Shown: in pieces, positions 34,891 through 43,752 of the stretch | Layout of the letters: every line of letters starts with the position of its first letter | Numbering within the stretch: position 1 is the first letter of the stretch | NCBI RefSeq assembly: GCF_008119785.1 | Contig: NZ_VSFA01000052.1 | Span: 1-49,843, forward strand | DNA from: Micromonospora sp. MP36 | GTDB lineage: Bacteria; Actinomycetota; Actinomycetes; Mycobacteriales; Micromonosporaceae | Reading direction: 5' to 3' | DNA: 49,843 nt | Program-made: the position numbers and the translations under genes | The notes under the pieces: generated by a model | What the model saw: only the letters and a program-made list of their open reading frames with translations | What the model was told of the DNA's origin: nothing | Database searches by the model: none

Positions 34891-34964
34891 AGTGCCTCCC
34901 CACCAGGACGGGCATCACTGGCAGGGACCGTTGGCGAGCGTGTCGCGGTTCTCCCGGCACAGCC

Positions 34965-34991
34965 GGGACGGCGGGCCCCACCGCCGGTCCC
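34965..34991 (-). other. hairpin upstream of the crcB pair
   Basis: GGGACGGCGG and CCGCCGGTCCC can pair with one bulged base around a short loop. It lies about 75 bases before the first crcB start. It could be a leader structure or the terminator of the MFS gene at 36297-35074. Function unknown. Confidence 0.35.
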
Positions 34992-35073
34992 GCGAGCATA
35001 ACCCCGCCGCCGGACCGGTCCCGGGCGGCTCCGCCCGCGGTCCCGCTCGCCGCGGTCCCACCGCGGGTGACGG

Positions 35074-36297
35074 TCAGGCGGCGGCGTCGACCAGCTCGCG
35101 GGTGGGCGAGGCGCCGGCCGTCGACCGGCGGGCGTGCCGCTCGGCGACCAGCAGCACGGCGAGGCCGAGCAGGGTGAGCCCGGCACCGGCCCAGATCGGG
35201 GCGGTGAAGCCGAGCCCGGCGCTGATGGCCAGCCCGCCGATCCAGGCGCCGAGGGCGTTGCCGACGTTGAAGGCGGCGATGTTCGCGCCGGAGGCCAGGG
35301 TGGGGGCGTGGTGGGCGTACTTCATGATCCGCATCTGCAGCGGCGGCACGGTGGCGAAGCCGAACGCGCCCATCAGCACCAGCGAGACTACGGTCAGCGC
35401 CGGGCTGCCGGCGGCCAGCGTGAAGCCGACGAGCACCGCGGTGAGCACCGCCAGCACGGTGACCAGGGTGCGGGACAACGACGCGTCGGCGGCCCGGCCG
35501 CCGGCCAGATTGCCGACGAAGAGCCCGAAACCGAAGAGGACCAGCAGCCACGGCACGGTCGCGGTGGCGAAGCCGCTCACCTCGGTCAGCGTGTACGCGA
35601 TGTAGGTGAACGCGCCGAACATGCCGCCGAAGCCGAGGACGGTGACCACCAGCGAGAACCAGACCTGTGGCCGGGTGAAGGCGCGCAGTTCGCCGCGCAG
35701 CCCGCCGGTGGGTGCCGCCTCGGTGGCCGGCCCGCGCCCGGGCACCAGCAGGGCCAGCCCGACCAGCGCGACCAGCCCGATGCCGGTGATCGCCCAGAAG
35801 GTGGCGCGCCAGCCGAAGTGCTGGCCGAGGAAGGTGCCGAACGGCACGCCGAGCACGTTGGCGATGGTCAGGCCGGTGAACATCAGCGCGACGGCGCCCG
35901 CCCGGCGGGCCGGCGGGACCAGGCCGGCGGCCACCACCGCGCCGATGCCGAAGAACGCGCCGTGGCACAGTGCGGCGACGATCCGGCCGGCCAGCATGGT
36001 GGCGTAGTCGCCGGCCAGGGCGGAGAGCAGGTTGCCGGCGATGAAGAGCACCATCAGGCCGAGCAGCACGTGCTTGCGGCGGAGCCGGGTGACGGCGGCA
36101 GTGAGCGCGACCCCGCCGATGGCGACGCTGAGGGCGTACCCGGAGATCAGCCAGCCCGCGGCCGACTCGCTGACCGCGAAGTCGGCGGCGACCTGAGGGA
36201 GCAGCCCCATGATCACGAATTCGGTGAGGCCGATCCCGAAGGCTCCGATCGCCAGGGCGAGCAGACCGCCGGGGAGTGCGGTCGAGCGGTGAGACAT
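35074..36297 (-). CDS. MFS efflux transporter, DHA1/AraJ-like
   Basis: The 407-residue protein has twelve membrane helices and DHA1-type motifs: GLTEFVIMGLLPQVAADFAV, WLISGYALSVAIGG, ALCHGAFFGIGAVVAAGLVP and GWRATFWAITGIG. This set is typical of AraJ/CmlA-like sugar or drug efflux proteins. I start at ATG 36297; the longer form from 36339 would run through the divergent operator region. It is divergent from a MarR regulator, the common arrangement for an inducible efflux pump. The substrate cannot be told. Confidence 0.85.
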   Translation of the reverse strand: MSHRSTALPGGLLALAIGAFGIGLTEFVIMGLLPQVAADFAVSESAAGWLISGYALSVAIGGVALTAAVTRLRRKHVLLGLMVLFIAGNLLSALAGDYATMLAGRIVAALCHGAFFGIGAVVAAGLVPPARRAGAVALMFTGLTIANVLGVPFGTFLGQHFGWRATFWAITGIGLVALVGLALLVPGRGPATEAAPTGGLRGELRAFTRPQVWFSLVVTVLGFGGMFGAFTYIAYTLTEVSGFATATVPWLLVLFGFGLFVGNLAGGRAADASLSRTLVTVLAVLTAVLVGFTLAAGSPALTVVSLVLMGAFGFATVPPLQMRIMKYAHHAPTLASGANIAAFNVGNALGAWIGGLAISAGLGFTAPIWAGAGLTLLGLAVLLVAERHARRSTAGASPTRELVDAAA

Positions 36298-36334
36298 TCC
36301 GTTCCCATCCGTGTGACAAAAGATTAAGCGCGCA

Positions 36335-36368
36335 TGCAACTACTCGCGCGAGCAACGAAATAGTTGCA
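36335..36368. promoter_or_regulatory. inverted repeat in the MFS/MarR divergent promoter
   Basis: TGCAACTA (36335-36342) and TAGTTGCA (36361-36368) are perfect 8-bp arms; between them CTCGCGCGAG (36343-36352) is a perfect 10-bp palindrome. The location between two divergent genes fits the MarR operator. Confidence 0.6.
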
Positions 36369-36434
36369 CGCGCTGCCTATCGGCGCAAGCGTGCTAGCCT
36401 GGGGAGACGTCCAGATCACACCGGAGGGGGCGGC

Positions 36435-36884
36435 ATGGGGATCGCCGACGACGCGGTCGAGATCCGCGCGCAGGGCTGGCGCACCCTCGCCGCGCTGCAC
36501 GGCCTGATCGAGACCGCTCTGGAACGTGCCCTCCAGGCCGAGCACGACCTCTCCGTCGTCGAATACACGGTGCTCGACGCGCTCTCCCGCCAGGACGGCT
36601 GGCACATGCGGATGCGCCAGCTGGCCCGCGCCGCGGCGCTCTCCGGCAGCGCCACCACCCGCCTGGTCACCCGCCTGGAAGACCGGGGGCTGCTGACCCG
36701 GGTCCTCTGCGCGGACGACCGGCGCGGCATCTACACCGAGCTGACCCCGGCCGGCTCCGACCTGCTCGCCCGGGCCCGCCCCACCCACGACCGGGTGCTC
36801 GCCGACGCGCTCGCCGAGGCCGAGCGCACCCCGGAGCTGGCGCCCCTGGTCGACGCGCTGCACCGGCTGCCCGCCGCCCGCTGA
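36435..36884 (+). CDS. MarR-family transcriptional regulator
   Basis: The 149-residue product has the MarR winged helix: LSVVEYTVLDALSRQDG, then MRQLARAAALSGSATTRLVTRLEDRGLLTR as recognition region, and the wing DDRRGIYTELTPAG. It probably represses itself and the divergent MFS gene until it binds a small ligand. A CGGAGGGGG site precedes the ATG. A TAGCCT element 34 bases upstream of the ATG could be the -10. Confidence 0.9.
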   Translation: MGIADDAVEIRAQGWRTLAALHGLIETALERALQAEHDLSVVEYTVLDALSRQDGWHMRMRQLARAAALSGSATTRLVTRLEDRGLLTRVLCADDRRGIYTELTPAGSDLLARARPTHDRVLADALAEAERTPELAPLVDALHRLPAAR

Positions 36885-36993
36885 CCGGTCCTCCGGCAGG
36901 CCCCTGACCTGGCAGCGCTCACGGTACGGGCGTACGGTGTGCGGCATCGTCCGGCGCTCGGCGGCGCCGAGGATCGTCGTGCAGGAGGCAACC

Positions 36994-38301
36994 GTGCAGG
37001 ACCGCACCCCTCGTCCGGAGGAACTGGAGCCCGTCGAGCGGGCGTCCGTGGACGAGCTGCGGGCGGTGCAACTGGACCGGCTGCGTTGGTCGCTGCGGCA
37101 CGCGTACGACAACGTGCCGCACTACCGCCGGGCCTTCGAGGCGGCCGGGGTCCACCCGGACGACCTGCGCGAGCTGGCCGACCTGGCCCGCTTCCCGTTC
37201 ACCGGCAAGGCCGAGCTGCGGGAGAACTACCCGTTCGGGATGTTCGCGGTGCCCCGGGAGCGGATCGCCCGGCTGCACGCCTCCTCCGGCACCACCGGCC
37301 GCCCCACCGTGGTCGGCTACACCCGCAACGACGTCGCCACCTGGGCGAAGCTGATGGCCCGCTCCATCCGGGCCGCCGGCGGGCGCCCCGGCGACCGGGT
37401 GCACGTCGCCTACGGTTACGGGCTCTTCACCGGTGGGCTCGGCGCGCACTACGGCGCCGAGGAGCTGGGCTGCACGGTCATCCCGGTCTCCGGCGGGATG
37501 ACCGAGCGGCAGGTGATGCTCATCCGCGACTTCGAGCCGGACGTCATCATGGTCACCCCCAGCTACATGCTGGCGATCGTGGACGAGATGGAGCGCCAGG
37601 GCGTCGACCCGAGATCCACCTCGCTGCAGGTCGGCATCTTCGGCGCCGAGCCGTGGACCGAGGACATGCGCCGTGAGATGGAGCAGCGCCTCGACATGCA
37701 CGCCGTCGACATCTACGGCCTGTCCGAGGTGATGGGGCCCGGGGTGGCGGTCGAGTGCGTGGAGACCAAGGACGGTCTGCACCTGTGGGAGGACCACTTC
37801 TACCCGGAGATCATCGACCCGGTCACCGGAGCGGTGCTGCCCGACGGTGAGCAGGGCGAGCTGGTGCTCACCTCGCTCACCAAGGAGGCCATGCCGGTGG
37901 TCCGCTACCGCACCCGCGACCTGACCCGGCTGCTGCCCGGCAGCGCCCGGACGATGCGGCGGATCGAGAAGATCACCGGCCGGACCGACGACATGATGAT
38001 CGTCCGCGGGGTGAACGTCTTCCCCACCCAGATCGAGGAGCTGATCCTGCGTACGCCCGCCTTGTCGCCGCACTTCCAGTGCGTGCTGGACCGACAGGGC
38101 CGGCTGGACACCCTCACCGTCAAGGTGGAGCGACGGGCCGGGGTGCCCGCCGACGAGGCGGAGCGGGCCGGAGCGGCCCTGGTACAGCAGGTCAAGGACA
38201 CCATCGGGGTGAGCGTGGCGGTGCAGGTCATCGAGCCCGACGGGGTGGAACGCTCGATGGGCAAGATGCGCCGGATCGTCGACCAGCGGCGGGGGCGTTG
38301 A
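36994..38301 (+). CDS. paaK: phenylacetate-CoA ligase
   Basis: The 435-residue protein matches PaaK: RHAYDNVPHYRRAFEAAGV, FTGKAELRENYPFGMFAVP, the adenylate-forming P-loop LHASSGTTGRPTVVGYT, and GRTDDMMIVRGVNVFPTQIE. It activates phenylacetate to its CoA thioester with ATP. The GTG at 36994 is chosen because AGGAGG lies 5 bases upstream. The gene is followed one base later by a PaaI-type thioesterase. No paaABCDE oxygenase genes are visible, so a complete catabolic route is not shown; a related aryl-acid substrate is possible. Confidence 0.9.
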   Translation: MQDRTPRPEELEPVERASVDELRAVQLDRLRWSLRHAYDNVPHYRRAFEAAGVHPDDLRELADLARFPFTGKAELRENYPFGMFAVPRERIARLHASSGTTGRPTVVGYTRNDVATWAKLMARSIRAAGGRPGDRVHVAYGYGLFTGGLGAHYGAEELGCTVIPVSGGMTERQVMLIRDFEPDVIMVTPSYMLAIVDEMERQGVDPRSTSLQVGIFGAEPWTEDMRREMEQRLDMHAVDIYGLSEVMGPGVAVECVETKDGLHLWEDHFYPEIIDPVTGAVLPDGEQGELVLTSLTKEAMPVVRYRTRDLTRLLPGSARTMRRIEKITGRTDDMMIVRGVNVFPTQIEELILRTPALSPHFQCVLDRQGRLDTLTVKVERRAGVPADEAERAGAALVQQVKDTIGVSVAVQVIEPDGVERSMGKMRRIVDQRRGR

Positions 38302-38302
38302 G

Positions 38303-38731
38303 ATGGCGGAACAGGACGGCCGCACGGCGGCCCACGACATGTTCGACGCCGACGTGGCCTCCAAGGGGCTCGGCATCGAGCTGGTCTCGGCCGGCGACGG
38401 CACGGCGGTGGCCCGGATGCGGGTCACCGCGACCATGCTCAACGGCCACGCGATCGGCCACGGCGGCTTCGTCTTCCTGCTCGCCGACACCGCGTTCGCG
38501 CTGGCCTGCAACAGCCACGGCCCGGCCACCGTAGCCGCCGGCGGCGAGATCAGCTTCCTCCGTCCGGTGCGCGAGGGCGACCTGTTGGAGGCCCGGGCCA
38601 CCGAGCGGGTCCGCTACGGCCGCAGCGGCATCTACGACGTCACGGTCTGGCGGGACGACGAGGTGGTCGCCGAGTTCCGCGGCCGCAGCCGCACCCTGTC
38701 CCGGGACACGCGGGGCGGCGCGGCCGGCTGA
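38303..38731 (+). CDS. paaI: hotdog-fold thioesterase PaaI
   Basis: A 142-residue hotdog-fold protein with GHAIGHGGFVFLLADTAFAL, the PaaI active-site helix with the conserved Gly-Gly and Asp, and GGEISFLRPVREGD. PaaI hydrolyses dead-end CoA thioesters of the phenylacetate route. It starts one base after the paaK stop codon, indicating co-transcription and shared function. Confidence 0.9.
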   Translation: MAEQDGRTAAHDMFDADVASKGLGIELVSAGDGTAVARMRVTATMLNGHAIGHGGFVFLLADTAFALACNSHGPATVAAGGEISFLRPVREGDLLEARATERVRYGRSGIYDVTVWRDDEVVAEFRGRSRTLSRDTRGGAAG

Positions 38732-38779
38732 GCCCCGCCGTGTCCCCACCGGACGGTGGACCCGGCCTAAGATCGGGGC

Positions 38780-39886
38780 ATGCGTGTGCTGGTGGCGTCC
38801 GCGCCCCTGATCGGTCACGTGTTCCCGCTGCTGCCGCTCGCCCTCGCCCTGCGCGACGCCGGGCACGAGGTGCTGGTCGCCACGGCGGCCGACGGCCTCG
38901 CCGCGGCCCGGTCCGGCCTGCCGGTCCGCGACGTCGCCCCGGCGTTCGACTTCGGACGGATCGCTCGCGGCGTCCTGCTGCGGCATCCGCTGATCGCGCG
39001 GGCCGAGCTGGCCGGTACGGCCGGCACCCGCGGCGCCGCCCTCCTCTTCGGGCAGGTCAACGACGAACTCGCCGACGGCCTGGTCGCCCTGGCCCGGGAA
39101 TGGTCCCCCGACGTGGTGATGTACGAGCCGTTCGCGGCGGCCGGCGCGCTCGCGGCCGCCCGGGTCGGCGTCCCGGCGGTACGCCACGAGAACTCGCTCT
39201 TCGACGGGCGCGAGCTGGTCCGGGTCACCACGGCACGGCTCACCCGGGCGCTGCGCCGGAACCACGTCGCCGCGATCCCACCACCCGCCGGGGCGATCGC
39301 CGTCGCCCCGCCAAGCGTGGTGACCCAGGACGGCTGGCCGATGAGATACGAGCCGTACGGCGGCGGGGAGCTGCCGGCCTGGTTGCGCGAGCCCGGGGAG
39401 CGGCCGCGGGTGCTGGTCAGCCGGAGCACCGTGGCCGGTCCCGGCGGGGCGGGCCCGATGCGGGCCGTGGTCGCCGCCGCCGATCGGGTGGACGCCGAGT
39501 TCGTCCTGGTCCGGCCGCACGGGCGGCTGGCCCGCTCGGCGTTGCCGGCCAACGTCCGGACCGTCGACTGGATCCCGCTCAACGCCGCCCTGCCGGCCAG
39601 CGCGGCGCTGGTCCACCACGGCGGCGCGGGCAGCGTGCTCGGCGCGCTGGTCGCCGGGGTGCCGCAACTCGCCACCACCGGTCCGGGCGACCGCCGGTAC
39701 AACGCCACCCTGGCGGCGAACCGGGGCGCCGGCATCGCCGCGCCGGCCGGCGGGATCAGCGCTGACGTCCTGACCCGGCTGGTCACCGACACCCAGCTCG
39801 CCGCCGCTGCCCGGCAGGTGAGCCGGGAGATCGCGGCGATGCCGCCGCCGGCCGAGCTGGTGGCCCGGATCGAGTCCCTGGGCTGA
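38780..39886 (+). CDS. GT-B glycosyltransferase (UGT/macrolide-type)
   Basis: A 368-residue protein starting MRVLVASAPLIGHVFPLLPL, the usual N-terminus of GT1/MGT-like enzymes, with a C-terminal nucleotide-sugar site region IPLNAALPASAALVHHGGAG followed by SVLGALVAGVPQL. It probably glycosylates a small hydrophobic acceptor. It carries no natural-product cluster neighbours. A TAAGAT element 7 bases before the ATG implies a leaderless transcript. Confidence 0.85.
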   Translation: MRVLVASAPLIGHVFPLLPLALALRDAGHEVLVATAADGLAAARSGLPVRDVAPAFDFGRIARGVLLRHPLIARAELAGTAGTRGAALLFGQVNDELADGLVALAREWSPDVVMYEPFAAAGALAAARVGVPAVRHENSLFDGRELVRVTTARLTRALRRNHVAAIPPPAGAIAVAPPSVVTQDGWPMRYEPYGGGELPAWLREPGERPRVLVSRSTVAGPGGAGPMRAVVAAADRVDAEFVLVRPHGRLARSALPANVRTVDWIPLNAALPASAALVHHGGAGSVLGALVAGVPQLATTGPGDRRYNATLAANRGAGIAAPAGGISADVLTRLVTDTQLAAAARQVSREIAAMPPPAELVARIESLG

Positions 39887-39941
39887 GCTGCCACCGGCGC
39901 GGCTGCCCGATCTGCCGGCGGCCCGGCAGCAGGATGAGCCG

Positions 39942-40508
39942 ATGGCACACATCCTGCTGTTGCACTCCGTCTACGGGCTGCGACCCGCCGTGCTGGCCGC
40001 CGCCGACCGGCTGCGCGCCGCCGGGCACGAGGTGACCACCCCGGACCTGTACGGGCTGCCGGCCGTCGACACCGTCGAGGACGGCTTCGCCCTGCTCGAC
40101 AAGGTCGGCCGGGACACCGTGCTGGGGCGGGCGCGCGCGGCGGCGCGGGACCTCCCGGCCGAGACGGTGCTCGCCGGCTTCTCGATGGGCGCCGGGGTGG
40201 CCGGAGCGCTGCTCGCCGAGCGGCCGCAGGCGGCGGCGCTGCTCCTGCTGCACGGCACCGGCGCCGATCCCGAGTCGGTGCGCCCGGGCCTGCCGGTGCA
40301 ACTGCACCTCGCCGACCCCGACGAGTACGAGCCGCCGGACGAGCTGGACGAGTGGCGACGGGCGATGACCGCCGCCGGCGCCGAGCTGTCCGTGTACCGC
40401 TACCCGGGGCCTGGCCACCTCTACACCGACCCCGAGGTGCCCGACCACGACGCCTTGGCGGCGGCGCTGACCTGGGACCGCGCCCTGACGTTCCTCGCCG
40501 CCTGCTGA
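39942..40508 (+). CDS. dienelactone-hydrolase-like alpha/beta-hydrolase
   Basis: A 188-residue protein with HSVYGLRPAVLAAADRLRAA, the nucleophile elbow LAGFSMGAGVAG (Ser81) and PGPGHLYTD (His159). It resembles the dienelactone hydrolase family, but the usual nucleophile cysteine is serine. It lies 55 bases after the glycosyltransferase gene on the same strand and may be co-transcribed. Substrate unknown. Confidence 0.75.
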   Translation: MAHILLLHSVYGLRPAVLAAADRLRAAGHEVTTPDLYGLPAVDTVEDGFALLDKVGRDTVLGRARAAARDLPAETVLAGFSMGAGVAGALLAERPQAAALLLLHGTGADPESVRPGLPVQLHLADPDEYEPPDELDEWRRAMTAAGAELSVYRYPGPGHLYTDPEVPDHDALAAALTWDRALTFLAAC

Positions 40509-40842
40509 GCCTCGGCGCGGGGTCACCGCCGCTGCCGGTTTCCGGTCCCGCCGCGTCCGGGGCGACCTGCGCGTGTCCGGTCGCCGGCATGGTGCTGTCC
40601 CTGGCGCTGTTGTTGCCGGGCTGCGCCTGTCGGAGCTGCTGCGGCCGCTGTCGTCGCAGACGAGCGCGCGTAGCGGGTCCAGCTCGCTGGTTGCGCAGCT
40701 CGGTCTGGTTGCGCGCCCCCGGCCGGCGCTGCAGCACCGGATGCACGTGCGGGCGTCGTCCGTCGGAGTGCTCCTGCCGACGCTACGAACTTGATGACGT
40801 GAATGGATCGCCCGGCGGGAGGTTGTCCTCATCAGGCCCTTT
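40509..40842. other. stretch without a supported gene
   Basis: Short frames exist but none has a ribosome site with a family-like product. Near 40795 GATGACGTGAATG resembles part of the inverted repeat that follows, suggesting a third partial copy. Confidence 0.5.
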
Positions 40843-40908
40843 CGACCTGATGGCGTGAACGACTCAGCCGATGACGGACGGGCTTGAATCGTTTACGCCA
40901 TCAGGTCG
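40843..40908. repeat. 20-bp inverted repeat with 26-base loop
   Basis: CGACCTGATGGCGTGAACGA (40843-40862) and its complement at 40889-40908 match at 19 of 20 positions. It lies between converging genes, far from either stop codon (335 bases from the upstream gene), so it could be a bidirectional terminator or the trace of a mobile element. Confidence 0.75.
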
Positions 40909-40972
40909 GTAGGGAGTGACGAGGAACTGGTCCGGCGCTCCGGTAGGGCTCGGCAGATCTGACGGCGGGCAC

Positions 40973-41260
40973 GAGGCGGTGCCAGCGGCGACAGCAGGGA
41001 GGAGCCGTCCCTGAACGCCGGCTGGCCGGGGGTGGCAAGGCGGGACAGTGACGGCAGCAGGGAGGGGTCATCCGTGAATGCCGGTGGGGGCGGCGAGGCG
41101 GGGCAGCCGCGACCGTAGGAGCGGGTCGTCCGGCCCTCATGAAGGCCCGCCCGGCGGGCAGCGACGACGAGGCGGGCAGCGGCGACAGCAGCGAAAGGGC
41201 CTCCGGCGCCCATGACGGCTCGCCGGGACAGCGATGACGAGGTGGGGCAGCGGCCACGGC
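40973..41260. repeat. degenerate tandem repeats of about 58-74 bp
   Basis: Four to five copies start with GAGGCGG-like anchors at 40973, 41037, 41095, 41169 and 41239. Several continue with GCAGCGGCGACAGCAG-like text and a later CCGT-AACGCCGG-like part. Copies are imperfect and the period varies (64, 58, 74, 70). Translations on the minus strand give repetitive Pro/Ser/Arg-rich text without a start signal, so I treat it as non-coding. Confidence 0.55.
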
Positions 41261-41278
41261 ACGGCCCGGCCGTCCGGG

Positions 41279-41324
41279 CGGCGCCGGGGCGGAGCGGCCC
41301 CGTGCCCGCTCCGCCCCGGCGCCG
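41279..41324 (-). terminator. 19-bp hairpin after the cyclase-ATPase gene
   Basis: CGGCGCCGGGGCGGAGCGG (41279-41297) pairs perfectly with 41306-41324 around an 8-base loop, starting 3 bases after the minus-strand stop codon at 41328. A very stable terminator without a U tract. Confidence 0.8.
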
Positions 41325-41327
41325 GGC

Positions 41328-43562
41328 TCACGCCGCCACGAGCGCCAGCGGCCCGGCGGACGTGCCGGTGCGACCGTGCCCCTGTGGTCGCCGCCGTGCG
41401 GTTGTCCCGTACGCCGGTCCCCGGCCCCGTCGCGCCAGGGCCGGCGGCCCGACGGCCGGGAGGGCCTGCCGGCGACCGTCCACCGGGGCGCCGCCCGCCC
41501 TGGACGGCCCGGTGTGCGGCAGGCCGGCGTACCGGGAGGGGGACGGTGGGTGGGCTGCCTCCGCGGCGCGGTGCGGAGGCAGCGGAACGAGGACCGGCTT
41601 CCGGCGGGCGGCCGGGCCGGTTCCGACCGGCGCCGGGGACCGTCCGGAACCCGGGCGCGGCGGGCGGCCCGCCACCGTCGGGCAGGCAGCCGGGGCGCCG
41701 GCGCGGGGGCCGGCAGTCGACCGGCCCGCGAGCCCAGCCGTGGCGGGAATGGCGTCCGGGTGCGCCCCCGCGCCGGTCAGTGGGGTCGGTCCCAGGCCCG
41801 CTTCCGCCGGTGCGGCCACCGCCGGCTGCGGGGCGATCCGCCCCCGCCGCGCGAACTCCGCCCGCAGGGCCCGCGGCAGCCGGTTCCGGGCCACCCGGGC
41901 CACCGTGGGCTCGGCGATGGCGTACCCGCCGAGGCCGGTCCGGCGCAGCAGGCCGGCCGCGACCAGGCTGCCCAGCACCCGCTCCGCCCGACCGTCCGTC
42001 CAGCCGAGCAACCGATCCATCGTCGTGGCCGGGAACTCCGTACCGTGGGCCGCGCCGGCCATCAGCACCGCCCGCTGGTCGCCGTCGAGCCGGTCCAGGC
42101 GGGCGTCGACCCGGCGGCGCACGGCGTCCGGCACCGCACCAGGGTCGCCGTCCTCGGCGAGCGCCCGGACGTACGCCTGCGCGGCGGCCGGGTTCCCGCC
42201 GGTCAGGGGCAGCAGCTCCCTGGCCAGCGCGGCGGGTCGCCCGGCACGGTCGAGCAGGTGCCGGAGCAGCCGCCCGGTGTCCACCGCACCCAGCGCGGGC
42301 AGCGGCACCCGGCGACGCTGGCCGGTGGCCCCGGGCAGCAGGTCGGCCCAGCCCGGACCGTGGGTGGCCACCACGGCCAGGGGCAGTCCCCGCTCGCTCG
42401 CCGTGGCGAAGAGGCGGTGCAGAAAGCGGTTCAACGCCGGGGCCGCCCGGTCCAGGTCGTCCACCGCCACCACGGTGGGCTGACCGGCGGCCAGGTCGAG
42501 GAGGACCTCCCGCCACACCTCGGCGCCGCGGCCTGCCGCGCCCGCGTCCTGCGGCGCCGCGACGAACTCGGCCAGCGCGTGCGCCGCCGCGCCGCGGTGG
42601 GCCGGCGGCAGCAGCCCGTCCAGCGCCGTGGCCAGCCGGCGGCGTACGGTCGGGGTCGGGTCGGTGTCGCGGACCCGGGCGAACGCGCGGACCATGTCGG
42701 CCAGCGGCGTCAGGTCCCCCTCGGGGTACGGCGGGCAGTGCGCCATGCACCAGCGGACCGGCGCACCATCCACCGTCGACACCGCGCGGGTCAGCTCGTG
42801 CAGCACCCGGCTGCGGCCACTGCCGGCCGGACCGACCAGGGAGACCCAGCGCGGCCGCCGGTCCCGGACCGCACGGGCGATCTCCTCGCCGGCGGCGGCC
42901 AACTCGCGGCGCCGGCCGACCAGCGGGCCCCGGTGGCGGGCCGGCCGCGGCCGGGCCACCCCGAGCACCCGCCAGACATCCAGCGGCAGCGCCTTCCCGG
43001 CCACCGTCAACGCGGCCAGCGGGCGCTGGTCGACCAGCCCGTCGGTGGCCCGTCGGGTGGCCGCGCAGACCACCACCCCGCCCGGCGGGGCGTACTCCTG
43101 GATGCGGGCCGCGGTGGTGATGACGGCGCCGCTGGCGGTGCCGTGCCCGCCGTCGCGGGTGGCGGCCAGGTCGACCAGGGCCTCGCCGGTCGCCACGCCG
43201 ACGCGCACCCGCAGCCGCAGGCCCGCCGGCGCCCGCCGGTCCAGCGCCTCCTGGATCTCCAGCCCGGCCCGCACCGCCCGGTACGCGTCGAACCCGTCCG
43301 ACCCGTGCGCCCCGAACAGCGCCATCACCGCGTCGCCGACGTACTTCTCCACCACGCCGTGCCACCGCCGCAGCACGCCGGCGACCGTGCCGAAGTACGC
43401 GCGTTGCAGCTCCCGGACGTCCTCCGGGTCGAGCCGCTCGACCAGACCGGTCGAACCGACGATGTCGGCGAAGAGCACGGTGACCGTGCGTCTCTCCTCG
43501 GGCACCGGCCAGCGCGCGGCGGTGACGGCTTCCCGACTCCCCACGATCGTGGTCATTGGCAT
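41328..43562 (-). CDS. class III adenylate cyclase fused to a STAND-type ATPase
   Basis: The 744-residue protein starts with a class III cyclase domain: VTVLFADIVGSTGL with metal Asp33, and VVEKYVGDAVMALFG with Lys73 and Asp77, as expected for adenylate specificity. An AAA/STAND ATPase region follows from about residue 210. Its Walker A position reads GPAGSGRS (244-251), with Arg250 replacing the usual Lys; the Walker B-like segment is VVAVDDLDRAAP. The last 160 residues are Pro/Ala/Arg-rich and probably disordered. GGGTGGG lies about 4 bases before the ATG at 43562; a second in-frame ATG is two codons later. It is divergent from a LAL regulator that shares the ATPase type. Confidence 0.88.
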   Translation of the reverse strand: MPMTTIVGSREAVTAARWPVPEERRTVTVLFADIVGSTGLVERLDPEDVRELQRAYFGTVAGVLRRWHGVVEKYVGDAVMALFGAHGSDGFDAYRAVRAGLEIQEALDRRAPAGLRLRVRVGVATGEALVDLAATRDGGHGTASGAVITTAARIQEYAPPGGVVVCAATRRATDGLVDQRPLAALTVAGKALPLDVWRVLGVARPRPARHRGPLVGRRRELAAAGEEIARAVRDRRPRWVSLVGPAGSGRSRVLHELTRAVSTVDGAPVRWCMAHCPPYPEGDLTPLADMVRAFARVRDTDPTPTVRRRLATALDGLLPPAHRGAAAHALAEFVAAPQDAGAAGRGAEVWREVLLDLAAGQPTVVAVDDLDRAAPALNRFLHRLFATASERGLPLAVVATHGPGWADLLPGATGQRRRVPLPALGAVDTGRLLRHLLDRAGRPAALARELLPLTGGNPAAAQAYVRALAEDGDPGAVPDAVRRRVDARLDRLDGDQRAVLMAGAAHGTEFPATTMDRLLGWTDGRAERVLGSLVAAGLLRRTGLGGYAIAEPTVARVARNRLPRALRAEFARRGRIAPQPAVAAPAEAGLGPTPLTGAGAHPDAIPATAGLAGRSTAGPRAGAPAACPTVAGRPPRPGSGRSPAPVGTGPAARRKPVLVPLPPHRAAEAAHPPSPSRYAGLPHTGPSRAGGAPVDGRRQALPAVGPPALARRGRGPAYGTTARRRPQGHGRTGTSAGPLALVAA

Positions 43563-43630
43563 CGCACCCACCCTTTCCCCCCGCCCGGTGCCTGACGACC
43601 TCCGAAGACTTTCACCACCGGGTTCTCGGG

Positions 43631-43651
43631 GGATCGGTAGGACGACGTATG
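43631..43651 (-). promoter_or_regulatory. 21-bp element upstream of the cyclase gene, copy B
   Basis: Read on the minus strand, CATACGTCGTCCTACCGATC plus C matches the element at 46705-46725 at 18 of 21 positions. It lies about 70 bases before the cyclase start, in the interval shared with the LAL gene. Confidence 0.55.
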
Positions 43652-43752
43652 TCGACCACCCGCAACCTTTAGTCGCAATGTCGACGCGAGATGTACCACG
43701 GTCGCCTCTCGCCCGTAGAACGGTGCGGGAGCGTGTGACTAGGCTGCGAGCC

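Noticed and set aside
34891..35073. Fluoride riboswitch before the crcB pair
   Set aside because: A TGATG-like piece is present, but the GGNGATGG core and its pairing partner are not; the local sequence folds better as a simple hairpin.
40893..41257. Protein-coding frames on the minus strand over the tandem repeats
   Set aside because: Two frames give equally repetitive Pro/Ser/Arg-rich text with no ribosome site, as expected of repeats in GC-rich DNA.
40973..41260. CRISPR array
   Set aside because: Repeats are degenerate, longer than CRISPR repeats, without unique spacers, with variable period, and no cas genes are nearby.
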